This document shows positions 1 through 11,880 of a stretch of DNA of 64,000 nt, piece by piece (position 1 is the stretch's first letter; each line of letters opens with the position of its first letter). The notes below the pieces were generated by a model. That model saw nothing but the letters and a program-made list of their open reading frames with translations, was not told where the DNA came from and ran no database searches. This DNA comes from Gigaspora margarita (Eukaryota; Glomeromycota; Glomeromycetes; Diversisporales; Gigasporaceae): assembly GCA_009809945.1 (NCBI GenBank), contig WTPW01000070.1, forward strand, positions 734,744 to 798,743, read 5' to 3'. A program made the position numbers and the translations under genes.

Positions 1-322
1 TTATAAATATTCATAAATATTTTTGAATATTCATAAATATTTATGAATATTCATAATATTCTTGAAATATTTAAAATATTTTGAATACGTGTTAAAAGGC
101 CTATCATATAGTTATATAATTTGTGTAATATAAATATGCATATTGGTTACACAAAAGCTTATTGAACTATTTTCACAAAAATAATTTTAGATTACATGCT
201 ACTAACACTATGTAACATTACACAAGCCTATTTTGGTAACTTAATTTTTTTGAACCAATAATAGGTTTTAAACCAAGGGTGGGTTTTGAATATTTATAAA
301 TATTCATAATATTTATGAATAT
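1..322. repeat. AT-rich flank with scattered 19-bp satellite units
   Basis: Positions 1-60 and about 285-322 are built from the same TATGAATATTCATA-type palindromic units as the array at 981-1,400. The stretch between is plain AT-rich sequence with no ORF. The TIR element at 323-984 splits this outlying part from the main array. Confidence 0.6.
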
Positions 323-984
323 TTATCCCTTAAACCATATTCCAGGCAAATTTGCCTGGAAAATTAAAAAGAATTTATAATTTTTTAAATAAAACAAAAA
401 TTTATTAAGAATATGGGATATACTTTCTTTATAAAATACTTTTTTTAAAATATATTTTATAAACTTTCTTAGAAAAATTTTTTAAAATTATTAGAAAACT
501 TTCATATAATAAAACTTTAAAGTTTTTATTTAAAAATTTTTACTATAGAATTTTTCCTTAACTTTTCTTAAATTTTATATGTTCCTGTCTATAAAAAAAA
601 TTTTCACTTCTAATACAAGTCTTAATTTTTACAAGTAAATCACAAAAGTTGCAATAATAAAAGTTGTAATCCTTTTTATAAACTATAATATCTATTAAAA
701 ACAGAGGGCTAGAGCTAATATTTATAGAGTTTGCCAAGAATTAGTGATAATTTTTTTTGGTTAAAATTTTTTTTAAAATTGTCTATTTTTAGCTTATAAG
801 CAACTTATACTTTTTTTCTTATAATATAAAATTAAATTTTACTAAAATATAATCCTTATTTTCAAATATTATTAAATAAAATTTTATTTTAATATTTTAA
901 TTTTTAAAAAAAGTAGATCATAAGTATATTTATAGTATTTTTCCAGGCAAATTTGCCTGGAACAGCCTACAAATTAAGGGATAA
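323..984. mobile_element. Non-autonomous TIR element inserted in satellite
   Basis: The ends are the perfect 11-bp inverted repeat TTATCCCTTAA (323-333) and its complement (974-984). Just inside each end is the same 22-bp perfect palindrome (340-361 and 941-962), centred on CAAATTTG. The 662-bp interior is AT-rich, non-coding, and resembles the sequence around 25.1-25.4 kb and 52.0-52.3 kb. Satellite lies on both sides, so the element appears to have landed within the array. The superfamily is not recognisable. Confidence 0.55.
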
Positions 985-1480
985 TATTTATGAATATTCA
1001 TAATATTTATGAATATTCATAATATTTATGAATATTCATAATATTTATGAATATTCATAATATTTATGAATATTCATAATATTTATGAATATTCATAATA
1101 TTTATGAATATTCATAATATTTATGAATATTCATAATATTTATGAATATTCATAATATTTATGAATATTCATAATATTTATGAATATACATAATATTTAT
1201 GAATATTCAAAATATTTATGAATATTCAAAATATTTATGAATATTCATAAAAATATGAATTTTCATAATATTTATGAATATTCATAATATTTATGAATAT
1301 TCAAAATATTTATGAATATTCATAATATTTATGAATATTCATAATATTTATGAATATTCATAATATTTATGAATATTCATAATATTTATGAATATTCAAA
1401 AATATATTCGAATATATGAATAAATTAATTATGAATATTTGAATATATGTAAGGATTTATGAATATAAGCACTAGACTAG
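981..1480. repeat. 19-bp palindromic satellite array
   Basis: About 20 head-to-tail copies of a 19-bp unit (TATGAATATTCATAATATT) run to about 1,400, then decay to about 1,470. Each unit contains the self-complementary 14-mer TATGAATATTCATA followed by the palindrome AATATT, so the array reads nearly the same on both strands and could extrude many small cruciforms. A few units carry single substitutions or a short AAAAATATG variant near 1,250. No coding potential. Confidence 0.85.
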
Positions 1481-1484
1481 AATG

Positions 1485-2502
1485 CCACATAGCTATTTCT
1501 TAATAATAACCACAAACGTTCATATAATTACACCAATTTCCAACTTTGTCACTCAAAATTATTTCGTATTAAAAATCTACTTCATATACTTCCTACCTTA
1601 CCCTATACTAACTCACTTAGTTCTAAATACTCTAGACACATGACATGTATTTTTTGCAATTAATTAGAAAGCTAGTTCCACTAGCTTTATTGTACATTTC
1701 ATAACAATATCACTCAAATAATTCAAAATACTATTACACAATTTTCCTTTTCTGAACTTTCAGACTTATATCTATTCAAATCCAAAAGCTTCATACAGAT
1801 CTTTTTAATCACAATTGTCTAAACCCTACATGGAATCCCCTTTTAATACACCTTCTTTTTCTATAACTATTCAAGGCTTTATTCCAATTCCACTAATTAA
1901 TACTATATCACGTTACACCTCTTACAAAATTGCCTCTAATATTACCATAAAAATCTTACTTAATATCTTTCAGAATATTTATGACCAACTTTGGAAACCA
2001 TATTGTATTACACTCTTTCAATAGAAAAACTCCCAAATTTCTACCTCAACACCCATTACTTCATCAACATCAACTTTACCTGCTACCTTTTTAAATTCTT
2101 ATTCTCTATCATCAAACCATACCAGAATTAGTTATACCTATAGCTGTATATGTGGCCTTCCTGACCAATTACATGATGAAGACACTAATGCATGTCTGCC
2201 CTTAGGACGTGCCCTTAAAAAAATTGATACTTGGTTCTATCAATGGATTAAATACAGTGCCAATACTAATTTTATACTTCATATCCAAATCTAGGTCAGC
2301 TTTAACCACTCTAGTAGGTTTAGGTTGCAGATAAATTAGATAGAACATCTATCTATAGTCTGAGTTTCAACTCTTGTAATATAGTTTGTATACAATAGTA
2401 TTTGTATTTTTGAGAAACCCCTTGAGGAATCTCATACAAATTATTAATAAAGATAGAGACAAAACCTCACCTTAACACCAAAAAAAAAAAAATAATAATA
2501 AG
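1485..2502 (+). mobile_element. Decayed 5'-truncated LINE 3' end
   Basis: Plus-strand translations in broken frames resemble the C-terminal end of a LINE polyprotein. There is a CIFC-type zinc-knuckle remnant near 1,650. From about 2,100 to 2,295 a short open segment contains CICGLPDQLH and ALKKIDTWFYQWIKY. A non-coding 3' part follows, with the string ACCTCACCTTAACACC, and ends in an A-rich tail with AATAATAATAAG at 2,479-2,502. The same 3' end recurs at about 62,030-62,103, which supports a family-specific 3' UTR. The 5' limit is uncertain because the satellite abuts it. Confidence 0.6.
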
Positions 2503-2699
2503 ATATTCAAGGTAACAATATAGCACAAATTGTTTTTTATTATAAAATCCTTTTTTTCATACTACTAACTACTTATACTATACAAGTTTTGTATTTAATT
2601 GATAGTGAGGCCATTAATATCTTTATTCCAAATTACAAAATCTGTTATTTTTTTTAATAATTAAAAAAATAATTATTTTTTTTAACAACTAGTTTGTAT
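2503..2699. other. AT-rich spacer, nothing recognised
   Basis: Short AT-rich stretch with T-runs between the LINE tail and the tRNA-headed retroposon. Part of it (2,640-2,700) may be the A-rich tail of that minus-strand retroposon. Confidence 0.4.
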
Positions 2700-3410
2700 T
2701 GGACTATGGATTTTTATTAAATATTTGTAGTATTTGTTATATAGATAAGCATACAATTATTTATATATACACTTTTGGTGCCTATTTGGTATCTATTTTA
2801 AGTAGTCTACTCAAAGGTTCATACTAGCTACTATACCTGTAACCCAACTACAGGAAGTGCCTATTTAAACCTTTTGATCCATGCTTTGCTTACTAATTTT
2901 TCAAAATTGTACTACAGGATTATTCTTAATAATTTTCATAGCCTTTAGGGCTAATTTACTCTTGTAAAAAATACTAGCCTATTAAGATTCAGTTTTATTT
3001 AGTTCAAAGTAGTTCTTAGCAATAATGCATTTACTAAGGCTTGCACTTTGACTTACATTAAGCCCTATTATTACCTTATACTGCCCTTATAAGGTTCATT
3101 TTAATCATGGCACTAACTTTTTTTGGTTTATTATCAAAGATTTTCTTCTATCTTCTTACTTATACATGCCAAACAGGTTTCCAATTTCTTTAGTTCTTTG
3201 GATTTGTTAGTATTATATCATACTATTAAGTCTAAAAGCTTCTATTCTAGATAGTAGAACCAAGACTACAGGTTATATACCCAACCAATAATAAGAAACA
3301 AATTACAAGAGCACAGATTTATTTTCAAAATATCACTAGTGGGATTTGAACTTTCAACCTGCTACTTGAGGGTAACAACTTGACAACTTTTTTAAGTTAC
3401 TATACTCTTA
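2700..3410 (-). mobile_element. tRNA-headed retroposon (SINE-like), copy 1
   Basis: Read on the minus strand, the right end (3,400-3,330) starts with a tRNA-like head. It has a B-box-like AGTTCAAATCCCAC, preceded by a long variable-arm-like stretch, as in leucine or serine tRNAs. The body matches, with drift, the retroposons at 24,092-25,073 and 39,389-40,172; shared text includes GTAACCCAACTACAGG and CCTTTTGATCCATG. The tail lies near 2,640-2,700, and the left limit is approximate. It encodes no protein. In this family Pol III transcription from the tRNA-like head and LINE-assisted mobility would be expected; that is inference. Confidence 0.55.
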
Positions 3411-3864
3411 TAAAAAAAAGTAATTACTGCAATCAGGCACCTTATATATTTGTACAATTATGAGCATCAAAACATTTATTCAATTATTTATATTATTTAT
3501 ATCAATTATCTAATTAAATTATTCTATTCATACATAATTTTTTGCAATATAGTATATATATAATTTTCTATACTAAATGTTTAACTGAAAAAAGTAGTTC
3601 AAGCTTTAAAGTTATTTGAGTTCTAAATTTTAATTACTATTATAATCTAATTATAAGAAGCATTATATGGGTTTTTATAACTATTAGGATGTCAATTCTA
3701 TATGCAAAATGACAAATGACTCAAATAACTATAATTATATTATTATAAGTCATTTTCAAATGCCAAAGTTTTGAATAACCAACAAAAACCAGTCATTTTA
3801 AGGTTATTTGTGTCATTAGAAAATAGACAAATGACCAGGTCATTTACTATTACTGGCTTAAAAA
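3411..3864. other. AT-rich spacer with a weak fold-back
   Basis: No ORF or known element. Between about 3,700 and 3,870 the string GACAAATGAC and near-complements (GTCATTT) recur, suggesting a degraded hairpin MITE, but the ends cannot be fixed. Confidence 0.3.
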
Positions 3865-4310
3865 ATACAAAACAATTCCAATACAATTTATTTTAACTTT
3901 AACCAATATTGTAGTTATCAAATAGTGAGTTTTTAATACAAAATTTTTTATAGTAGCTAATAGTAGATTTGCAATAATTCTAATATAATAATTCTAAAAC
4001 TAACTCAACCTTAATTACATCAAAATAGTAAGGCTTGGCAACAGAATTCTTTATATAAAAAATAATTTTAATGTGAACTAACTCAAGCTTAATTGCATAA
4101 AAATTATAACAAGTTTAATGCAAGCCAACTCAATTTCAACCATATTGTAATTATCAAAATAGTGGGTAAATGTTATAAAGTTTTATCTAACTTATAGTGA
4201 AGCTATAAATTCTAATACAACTTTATTTGGCTAAAAATAGTTAAATTCTGTTTTTTTTGTTCTACGCAATATAGTGTATTATTTAATAAACTGACAATTT
4301 TATTCCAATT
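3865..4310 (-). repeat. Fragment of the ~109-bp dispersed satellite
   Basis: About four degenerate units. Recognisable strings include CAACTTTAACC-like text, TGTAGTTATCAAATAGTGAG, AACAGAATTCTTTATA and ACTAACTCAACCTTAATTACAT. They are the reverse complement of the units in the big array at 53.4-57.3 kb and have the same orientation as the block at 18.0-18.8 kb. No coding potential. Confidence 0.65.
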
Positions 4311-4632
4311 GACTTTCATATAAAATTTATCAAAAAGAACAATTTCATATTCTGAATATACATTTCACTAATTATTTCTTTGTTTTTTATTGGGTTTTTA
4401 CTATATATTTTATTACAAAATAATTCTGTAACATGACCTGATTTGATCTTCCTCCTACTCTATAAAAATAAAATGAATTCAAAAGCATTTAATATTCTTT
4501 TTCTTTTCTTTTTTTTGTAAATTATTATAAATTCTTGTTATTGTTTTATAACTTTTACAATATGAAATTTTATCTTTATTCTCTTTAAGAGTAGAAGGTA
4601 CGCAGTTTATTTTTATATACCATACTATCATA

Positions 4633-4818
4633 ATAAGCACCCCCTTTTTTGAAATTTCAAACTCAATGTTCTTGATAACTATCTTATCAAACTTAATAAA
4701 AATTTTTTTATTTAAATTTTTTAGATCTATAAAATTTAAATAAAAAAAATTTTATTAAGTTTGATTAGATAGTTATCAAGTACGTTGAGTTTGAAATTTC
4801 AAAAAAGGGGGTGCTTAT
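4633..4818. mobile_element. Hairpin MITE, 186 bp
   Basis: An almost complete inverted repeat. The left arm starts ATAAGCACCCCCTTTTTTG and the right arm ends with its complement. The arms are about 85 bp with few mismatches around a tiny AT-rich centre. Non-coding. The surrounding DNA (ACTATCATA / TCATGATAG) suggests only a short or eroded target duplication. Confidence 0.7.
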
Positions 4819-6324
4819 TCATGATAGAATATGGTAGTTTCATATGATATTTTGAAATTTTCATATAAAATTGACATACAACTAATAAACTTTTTTAAAT
4901 TATACTTAATTTTTATTAAAATTTTACAAAATTTATCTATTATAGTAAATTTTTGAACTACTTATATTTTAAAAAAATATACTTGCATATATTACAAAAA
5001 TTTTCTGAGGTTGCACAAAATTGCTAATTCTGATTGGTCAATTTCTGTAAATTTACAAGGTAATCTTATTACTAAATTTTAATACCCAATCTTTAAAAAT
5101 TTATATTTACTGAGTTTTTACCAATTTTAATAAAATTACTATTAATAAATCAGAAAAACTGCTCTACAAACTTTTATTAAGAATTAAATTAAGTTTACTT
5201 AATATAATATTTCATAAAATTAAATATAAAAAATTTACCATTAAGTTTATATATAATTTTAAAATAGTTCCCTCTACCCTTAAAATTTCAAGAGGTGTTT
5301 TATTTTCTAATACTATTTGTTACTATCAATTCAACATTCATACTCATTAGTTTTAAATTCATTTATATCTTTTTTTATTTTTTTTAGAGCTTTCTAAATT
5401 TTGATATTCACCAAACACAAATGGACCAACAAATCCTTTTAAATATTTTTCTTTTTTCCAATCAGTAATATTTCATTCATAGATTGTGTCATATTTATTA
5501 CAAATTTTTGAAAGATCAAAAAAACTTATTGACAACTTTAAAATATAATCACAATTTTGTTTGAAGTACCACCTAATTTTTTTTAAATATTAATAATTCA
5601 TTATAAAAATATCTTTGGAACTTTTTATGTTTTGTCTTTTATTTATAAAATTGCATATATATTTGAACATGTAACCTACAGATTCTGTAGGTTTATCTTA
5701 CCAATAATATAAGAAACTTTAATTTTATCAAAAGCTTCTTGAGTTGTTGGTAATGCACATTTATATTTAAGATCTTTTTTTTACAGTAATCACAAACAAT
5801 ATTATTTATATTTATTTAATATATAACAGTTTGTACATTTATTATCAGAACCACTAATGAGAAAATTGATATAATTTTATATTCTAAAGTACCAGACTGT
5901 TTAAATTTTTTTATTATTTATTTTTTTAACATTATACTTAAATTTTTTTTACAAGTAAGACAATAATAAGTTGCTTAATTATGTAAAAATTAGTCACTAC
6001 CTATTTTAAGCTGATTAATATTTTAATATAAATATTATTAAATTTATTTTCAAATTAAGTATACAATAAAAAAATATAAAAAAAATCAACCAAATCATAA
6101 CTTTGAATAATTAGATTACAATTTTATAGAAAAATATTTGAAACTCACAGAGATATCAGTGTTTTTGTAATAGATAATTCTAAGTATCTCTGGTTAGAGA
6201 GGTTTAGCTTATATATCTCTGGCCTAAAACTATGTCTAATCATTTAACTTATTTAGTGTTAAAGTCATATAAAGTTAGACAAAAACAAGTTATATAAGCA
6301 AAATTGCCTTTCTGATACTTTTAA
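4819..6324. other. AT-rich region with a possible decayed minus-strand gene
   Basis: No open reading frame of note. On the minus strand between about 5,880 and 5,385, broken frames show a paired-cysteine segment (NKCTNC, then NIVCDYCKK after a shift) and, further on, ITDWKKEKYLKGFVGPFV. This looks protein-like but is interrupted by many stops and shifts. I do not recognise the family and cannot set ends. The rest is AT-rich with T-runs. Short CTCTGG-containing repeats sit at 6,150-6,230. Confidence 0.3.
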
Positions 6325-6784
6325 TTAGTGCCCTGCAATAGGTTTAGATAGCTGTTTTTGATATTTTTTACATTTTTTACTTTTTTGTGCTTTTTGTTGT
6401 TGTTTTTGTTTTGTTGGACTAATTTGTGATAATTACCCTTCATGCTACACAAAATGGCTATTATGTGATTATTTTGCATCTTAATTGGTTTTTAGGTCCA
6501 AAATATTATTGTTAGGCATCTCTGACCAGAGATGCCTAGAAATACTATTTTGTAAATCCAAATGCATATGTTTTTGTAGAATTTTCTTTTAAAAAAAAAT
6601 GTAATTCCAGAGACTTTCTCAAAATGAACTATATGAATTTTTATTAATAGAGTTGGTAGATACACTTCTACTTTAATATTAAGGAAATAATTAAAAATTT
6701 TTATATTGTTTTCAGATATAAAATGGTTGATAAAAGTGTATTAAAATTCTTGGTTCAACTCTTGATCTTGAGAACATATATATT

Positions 6785-6940
6785 AAGGGCCGTGTCATTA
6801 ATCATCTGATTATTTTTTATTAGAGGCCTACCCCCCTTCTTCCTTCTTTAATATAAATTTGGTCAGGTTTCTATATATAAATTCAACATTTTTTACCCCC
6901 TTCCCACCTAAAAAATCACTTGATTTTTGTCACTCCTCTA
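6785..6940. mobile_element. Small TIR element, A-only insertion
   Basis: Copy B at about 36,333 runs straight through (TATATTAATCTAAACTC), whereas copy A has about 156 extra bases. These start AGGGCCGTGTCATTAATCA and end with an imperfect complement (GATTTTTGTCACTCCTCT). C-rich strings (ACCCCCC, TTTTACCCCC) distinguish it from its surroundings. Non-coding. Confidence 0.5.
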
Positions 6941-7519
6941 ATCTAAACTCGAATTTTATATACAAATAATGTAGGTACACAGAATTTTTCTGTAAATTTT
7001 GATGAGTTTTGGCCAAATATTAACAGATATATTAATTTTTTCTTTTTAAAACACCTATATTGTCTTTGTATACATATGTTTTAAACAGTTTTTTGTTAAT
7101 AACAAAACTTTTATTAATAATATAATCAAAGTTATTTTAACAAACTAATGTTTTTTTTTGCTTTATCTACAAGTTAACTTAGTAGCTCTAAATAAATTGT
7201 CTAATAAACTTTGTATAAATCATTTCTCAGCTTTTCTTCATATTGCTAAATCACTTTTTATATACATTTTTTAAAAATATTTTGACTATAAAGAAAAATT
7301 TATTAATAAAATGATCAAAATTGTCTTATGAAACTTATATTTTTTTAACTCATTCTACAAATTTTATTAATAACTTGAAGTCAATTGCTTTAATAAATTT
7401 TTTTGTAAAACTTACCAATAGCTTTTTTTACTATTATATTTTCAGAAAAATTACTATTAAATTCTATAAGTAAAAAAGCAGTTACTACAGAATGCTAACA
7501 ATTATATTTGTTCAATATA

Positions 7520-8239
7520 AGGAAAATGGGGGTATTATAACAAATTAGATATTGTGGCAAATCGTGATATCTCATGTTCTTGTGATCAGAATTGAATGAA
7601 ATTTATACCATTCAAATCCTCTCATCGAGAGGAATCAAATGGTATAAATTTTATTCAATCCAGACTATTAAGTCATGAGATATCAAAATTAATGCATTTT
7701 TTTATATTCGTTAACATATAATTAGCTTTAAGACTCAGTAGTTCAAATTGAGATATTTTTATATCAATCGATTCCTCTCAATGAGAGGAATCAGTATAAG
7801 AATTGTCCAATTTGGATCACTGGGTCATGAGATATTCATAATTAAACCATTTCGATATATAGAATACTATAGTAAAAAGGCATTGTAGCAAATTGTTGAT
7901 ATCTCATGATCCTATAATCAGAATCTAATGATTTTTGTATTATTAGATTCCTCTCATCGAGAAGAATTGAATGGTATAGAAATCGTTGGATTCTGACAAG
8001 GAGTCACAAAATATCAATGATTCGCTACAATACCTCCTATGCAAAAAAATTCTTTTTTTTTAACGAAACTTTAAATTCAAATATCTTTAGATTTAATGAC
8101 TGGAATTTAATAATTTTGGTATCAATTGATTTGGCTTAATGAGATGAATCAAATAATACTAAATCTATTTGACTCCAGCCAATAAATTATATGATACAAC
8201 CAAAATATTGTTAATTTCGCCATAATACCCCATCTCCCT
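7520..8239. mobile_element. Pogo-type MITE with palindromic modules, A-only
   Basis: 720 bp flanked by TA (7,518-7,519 and 8,240-8,241). Copy B at about 36,720 lacks it. The left end is AGGAAAATGGGGGTATTAT and the right end, complemented, AGGGAGATGGGGTATTATGG, closely like the ends of the pogo-like transposon at 36,928-39,373 and the MITE at 41,836-42,435. The interior is a series of hairpin modules of about 150 bp, each with a core like GATTCCTCTCATCGAGAGG flanked by ATATCTCATGA-type sequence (cores near 7,625, 7,780, 7,960 and 8,135). No ORF. A non-autonomous relative of the pogo-like element is the best reading. Confidence 0.8.
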
Positions 8240-9805
8240 TATATGAAATAAAGTAAATTTTTAAAAAATTTAAATAGTGGTATGTAAAAATGAGCTTTTT
8301 AGAAAAATGTGGGAGGTAAAATGAGGTAAATAAAAAAAAGTGTTAGGATTTTTATAGGTAAGTTTTTAGGTATTAAATATAATTGGGTAAATTATCATAC
8401 TATATAAAATGCATTGCATATATATATACTATTATTAATTGGATATATATTGAACTTTGTTAAATGATTTTTATTAAAAATAAGCAGAATTACATATAAA
8501 TGCAATGAATATATAACTAAAATAGAATATCCTTTTAGAAATATTAATTTTAATTGTGCTAATTATTACTATTATATTATTTAAATTTGTTATGTGTAGC
8601 ATTAGTTAATTGTTTTTTATACTATATAAGCAAGCTAACTTTAAATATATATATATTTAAGTTATTACAAATATAAATATTATTTATTAAAAATTGAACC
8701 AAACAATAAAGATAACTAGTATCACTAGTATAATATTTGTCTGCATCAACTGGAAATAACTATTCATATATAGTATAACCTTACAATAATCATATGCTAA
8801 AATTAGATATTCTATGAGCCTATTGCAAGATTGTGACTAAAGTGAGCAAGAATTTATGTATAATATATATAGTTAAATAGAAGAATTGAGATATCTGTAG
8901 TAAGATTTTAACTATTGCAAATGTGACTATTGCAGGGTTATACTATACTAAAGAACCTATAAACTATAGTAATCTAATTACATATGTTTCTTCTAAATTA
9001 TTCAGAAATTTATAGCATAATTTGTTTTATTCAAAATGTAATGAGGAATATGATTATTTTTGTCATTTATTATTAAACAAATACTTTATTATTTAGGCTA
9101 TCAAGTAAAGAATTATGTACAAACATGTATTCATTACAATCTAATACATCTAATAATATCAACAAATTTTTAAACAGATATATATCAATATATAGCAGTT
9201 AATCAATATCAGATATATATCATTTGAATATTATCAATATATATTAATAATATCTATATACTAATATATATCAATAATGATATATAATGATTATTGATAT
9301 ATAATGATTATAATTTCTTTGATTACTACTGATTTTTATAAAATTCATTAGAATTTTTCAAATTTTCACAAATGTTTTTTGATAACAAATAATCCAAATT
9401 AGCTTAAAATTTTACTGCAAATAGTATATTTATTCAACTTTAATATATTAATCTTCAGCCAATTTGGATTAATAGCTTTCGAGAAATCATTCATAAATGA
9501 TAGTTAATTTTTTTAAAAAAGAATCATCAATCTAAATTAGCTAAAATTTAATATATTGTATATATTATATGCAGTAAAAATTTGAACTAATTTAAAATTA
9601 GTATTTAATGAGAAAATGTCTGTCAATTTTTGAAAAATCTAATGAATTGTTGCTATATATTATTAATAATCAATAATAAAGATACTTGGCAGGAGTGTTG
9701 CATATCGATTGTACTCTAGAAATTACTATTAATATATATCTCTCTGAAATATAGCTAATATATTACTATAAAATTTAAAATTTTTTTTGATTTAGTTGAG
9801 TTATA
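8240..9805. other. Duplicated non-coding AT-rich backbone
   Basis: Shared with copy B (36,740-36,920 and 40,190-41,830), where it is broken by the pogo-like element and other insertions. No ORF. Between 9,170 and 9,310 it is rich in ATATATCAAT/ATTGATATAT direct and inverted copies, able to form hairpins. 9,360-9,640 holds a degraded fold-back module (CCAATTTGGATTAA, ATAAATGATAGTTAATTTTTTT) of the kind seen again at 41.3-41.6 kb. Confidence 0.5.
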
Positions 9806-10049
9806 TTGTACAAACAATCTAGTCCCAGCAAATAAAATTGACTAAATTCAGAATACTAATCCTTGTTTACTAAAAATAGTATCCAAAAAATCTTTTCATA
9901 AAAAATTAAAATGATCTAAGCTAAACTTCTTAGTGGTCTTAAATTTTTTTTTAAAATTAGTTTTAATAAAATTGAAAGAATTAAAATCAAGATAATTTTA
10001 CAATTAAACAAGCAATTTGACCACTCTATATATATTATTAAAACAAAAA

Positions 10050-10220
10050 ATTTGGCTATTCTATTTGTACTAAATTTGGCCACTCTATATATACTAAATT
10101 TGGCTACTCAATATGTATTAAATTTGGCTGCCCTATATATACTAAATTTTGCTGCTATATATCTACTAAAATTGGCTATTAAATATAGCTGCCCTATATA
10201 TAAAAACTTGGCTACTTTTG
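10050..10220 (+). repeat. 24-bp minisatellite
   Basis: About seven units of the form CTAAATTTGGCTACTCTATATATA. Variation lies mainly in the CACT/TACT/TGCC part. The same array, again diverged, is at about 42,645-42,880 in copy B. Confidence 0.75.
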
Positions 10221-10376
10221 TATATACAATTAAAATATTAATTTTGTTGACTTTGTGTATTAATATGCTATTAAAGCAATCAATTTGTCATATATAATAA
10301 AAATATCAAATTAAGAGATAAGAATCGAATCTAATATGATCAATTATGATCCATCATATAGTTTGATCAATTATAT

Positions 10377-10681
10377 AGGCCTTTGCAATAGTAAGGGCTG
10401 ATATTGCCCAAAAATGAAAATAGAGTTTTATTGTATTGTATCTGGATAAATTTTGACATGGGCTACATTTTTTAATTATAAATAGAAATTGATTTGCATA
10501 ATAAAAAATTGAGTCATTTAAAAAAATTTCTTTGGAGTTTTATAGATCATGGGATTGTCCAATACAACTGACCAATTAAATAATGAAATTTTGAGTAATT
10601 CAGATCAGTCTGAACAAAACAAATATAATATTTCAAAATTGTATATAAACGCAATTTGGCCCTATTTACTGCAAAGGCCCC
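10377..10681. mobile_element. MITE with GGCCTTTGC ends, A-only
   Basis: Ends GGCCTTTGCAATAGTAAGGG and, complemented, GGCCTTTGCAGTAAATAGGG. Copy B at about 43,020 lacks the segment. The 305-bp interior is AT-rich and non-coding. End sequence and size relate it to the MITEs at 40,631-40,867 and 44,251-44,487. Confidence 0.65.
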
Positions 10682-11694
10682 ATAAATAGTTTGATCAATT
10701 ATATAGTTTTATTAATTATAGCTTTTTAATTGGCTATAATTGATTATATATAATTGTTTATATATATTAGAACCCTGAGCTATATAGATAGATCAGTGAC
10801 TAGTTTACTTAGTTTTATACAAAATTTGGCTCAAGAATGCATATTTTTGACCAAAATTTGCAAAATTTACTATTTAAAAATGCAATGTTTACTTTTCCTA
10901 CAAAATTTCTTTTTTGGTTTTCTCTAATCTATTTATCAATTGCTTAGGTCCTAATATAATTAATAACAAAATTTGCTATTTTTATTCAAACTTTGATGAT
11001 AAATATCTAGATAACAAAAACTAGTAATCCAAATTGACTCAACTTTTTTAATAAATAGTATTGATATTCTTCTATGATATATAAATATTTTAGATTATTT
11101 GGTCTTGTAATTCTTGAGTAATTACTTGTATACAATAGTTAATTTTTTTAAAAAATTAACTATCATATACAAGCAATTACTCAATTATTCCCAGACCAAA
11201 TCGTCTAAAGTTTTTATATATCATAGTTGAATATTAATATTATCTATATTAAAAATTTGTACCAATTAGGATTACTAATTATAGAGATATCAATCATTAA
11301 ATTTGAGTAAAAATTGTAAAAATTTTATAGTAGTTAATTTTTAAAAAATTCATTATATTTACTCAAACTTTGATGATTGATTACTCAAGAATTACTAGCC
11401 TAAATTGACTAAAATTTTTATATATAATAGATGAAAATCGTTACTATTTATGAAAAAAAATTTGAGCTAACTTAGTTTACTGGTTATCAACATATACATT
11501 TTCGCAGTTTAAGTAAAAATAGCAAAATTATTTAATAATATAATTTATGTAGACTAGTGATTGATCATATGATTGGTCATAAATTTTGATTGATATATGA
11601 TCATGACCAATTAATGTAATAATTGATTAAAATACTATGATCGATCATAAATCAATCTCCTTTGCATATGATCGATCAATGATTGATCACTAGA

Positions 11695-11880
11695 TATCAA
11701 TCTCTAATCAAATTTGGTTATATTTAATAAAAATATCAAATTTGGCTGTATATAATAAAAATATCAAATTTGGCTATAGATAATAAAAATATCAAATTTG
11801 GCTGCATATAATAAAAATATCAAATTTGACTGCATAATAAAAATATCAAATTCAGCCATATTATATAAATTTCAGATTTG
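11695..11880 (+). repeat. 28-bp minisatellite
   Basis: Five to six units of ATCAAATTTGGCTGTATATAATAAAAAT. Copy B has the counterpart at 44,150-44,250 and 44,488-44,560, where a MITE has landed inside it. Confidence 0.75.

Noticed and set aside
9170..9310. CRISPR-like short repeats (ATATATCAAT)
   Set aside because: No unique spacers of constant length; simple AT-rich inverted repeats in a eukaryotic context.
10052..10297. Leucine-rich repeat-like small membrane protein (also 42,525-42,785)
   Set aside because: Translation of a 24-bp minisatellite; length in codons per unit explains the apparent protein repeat.
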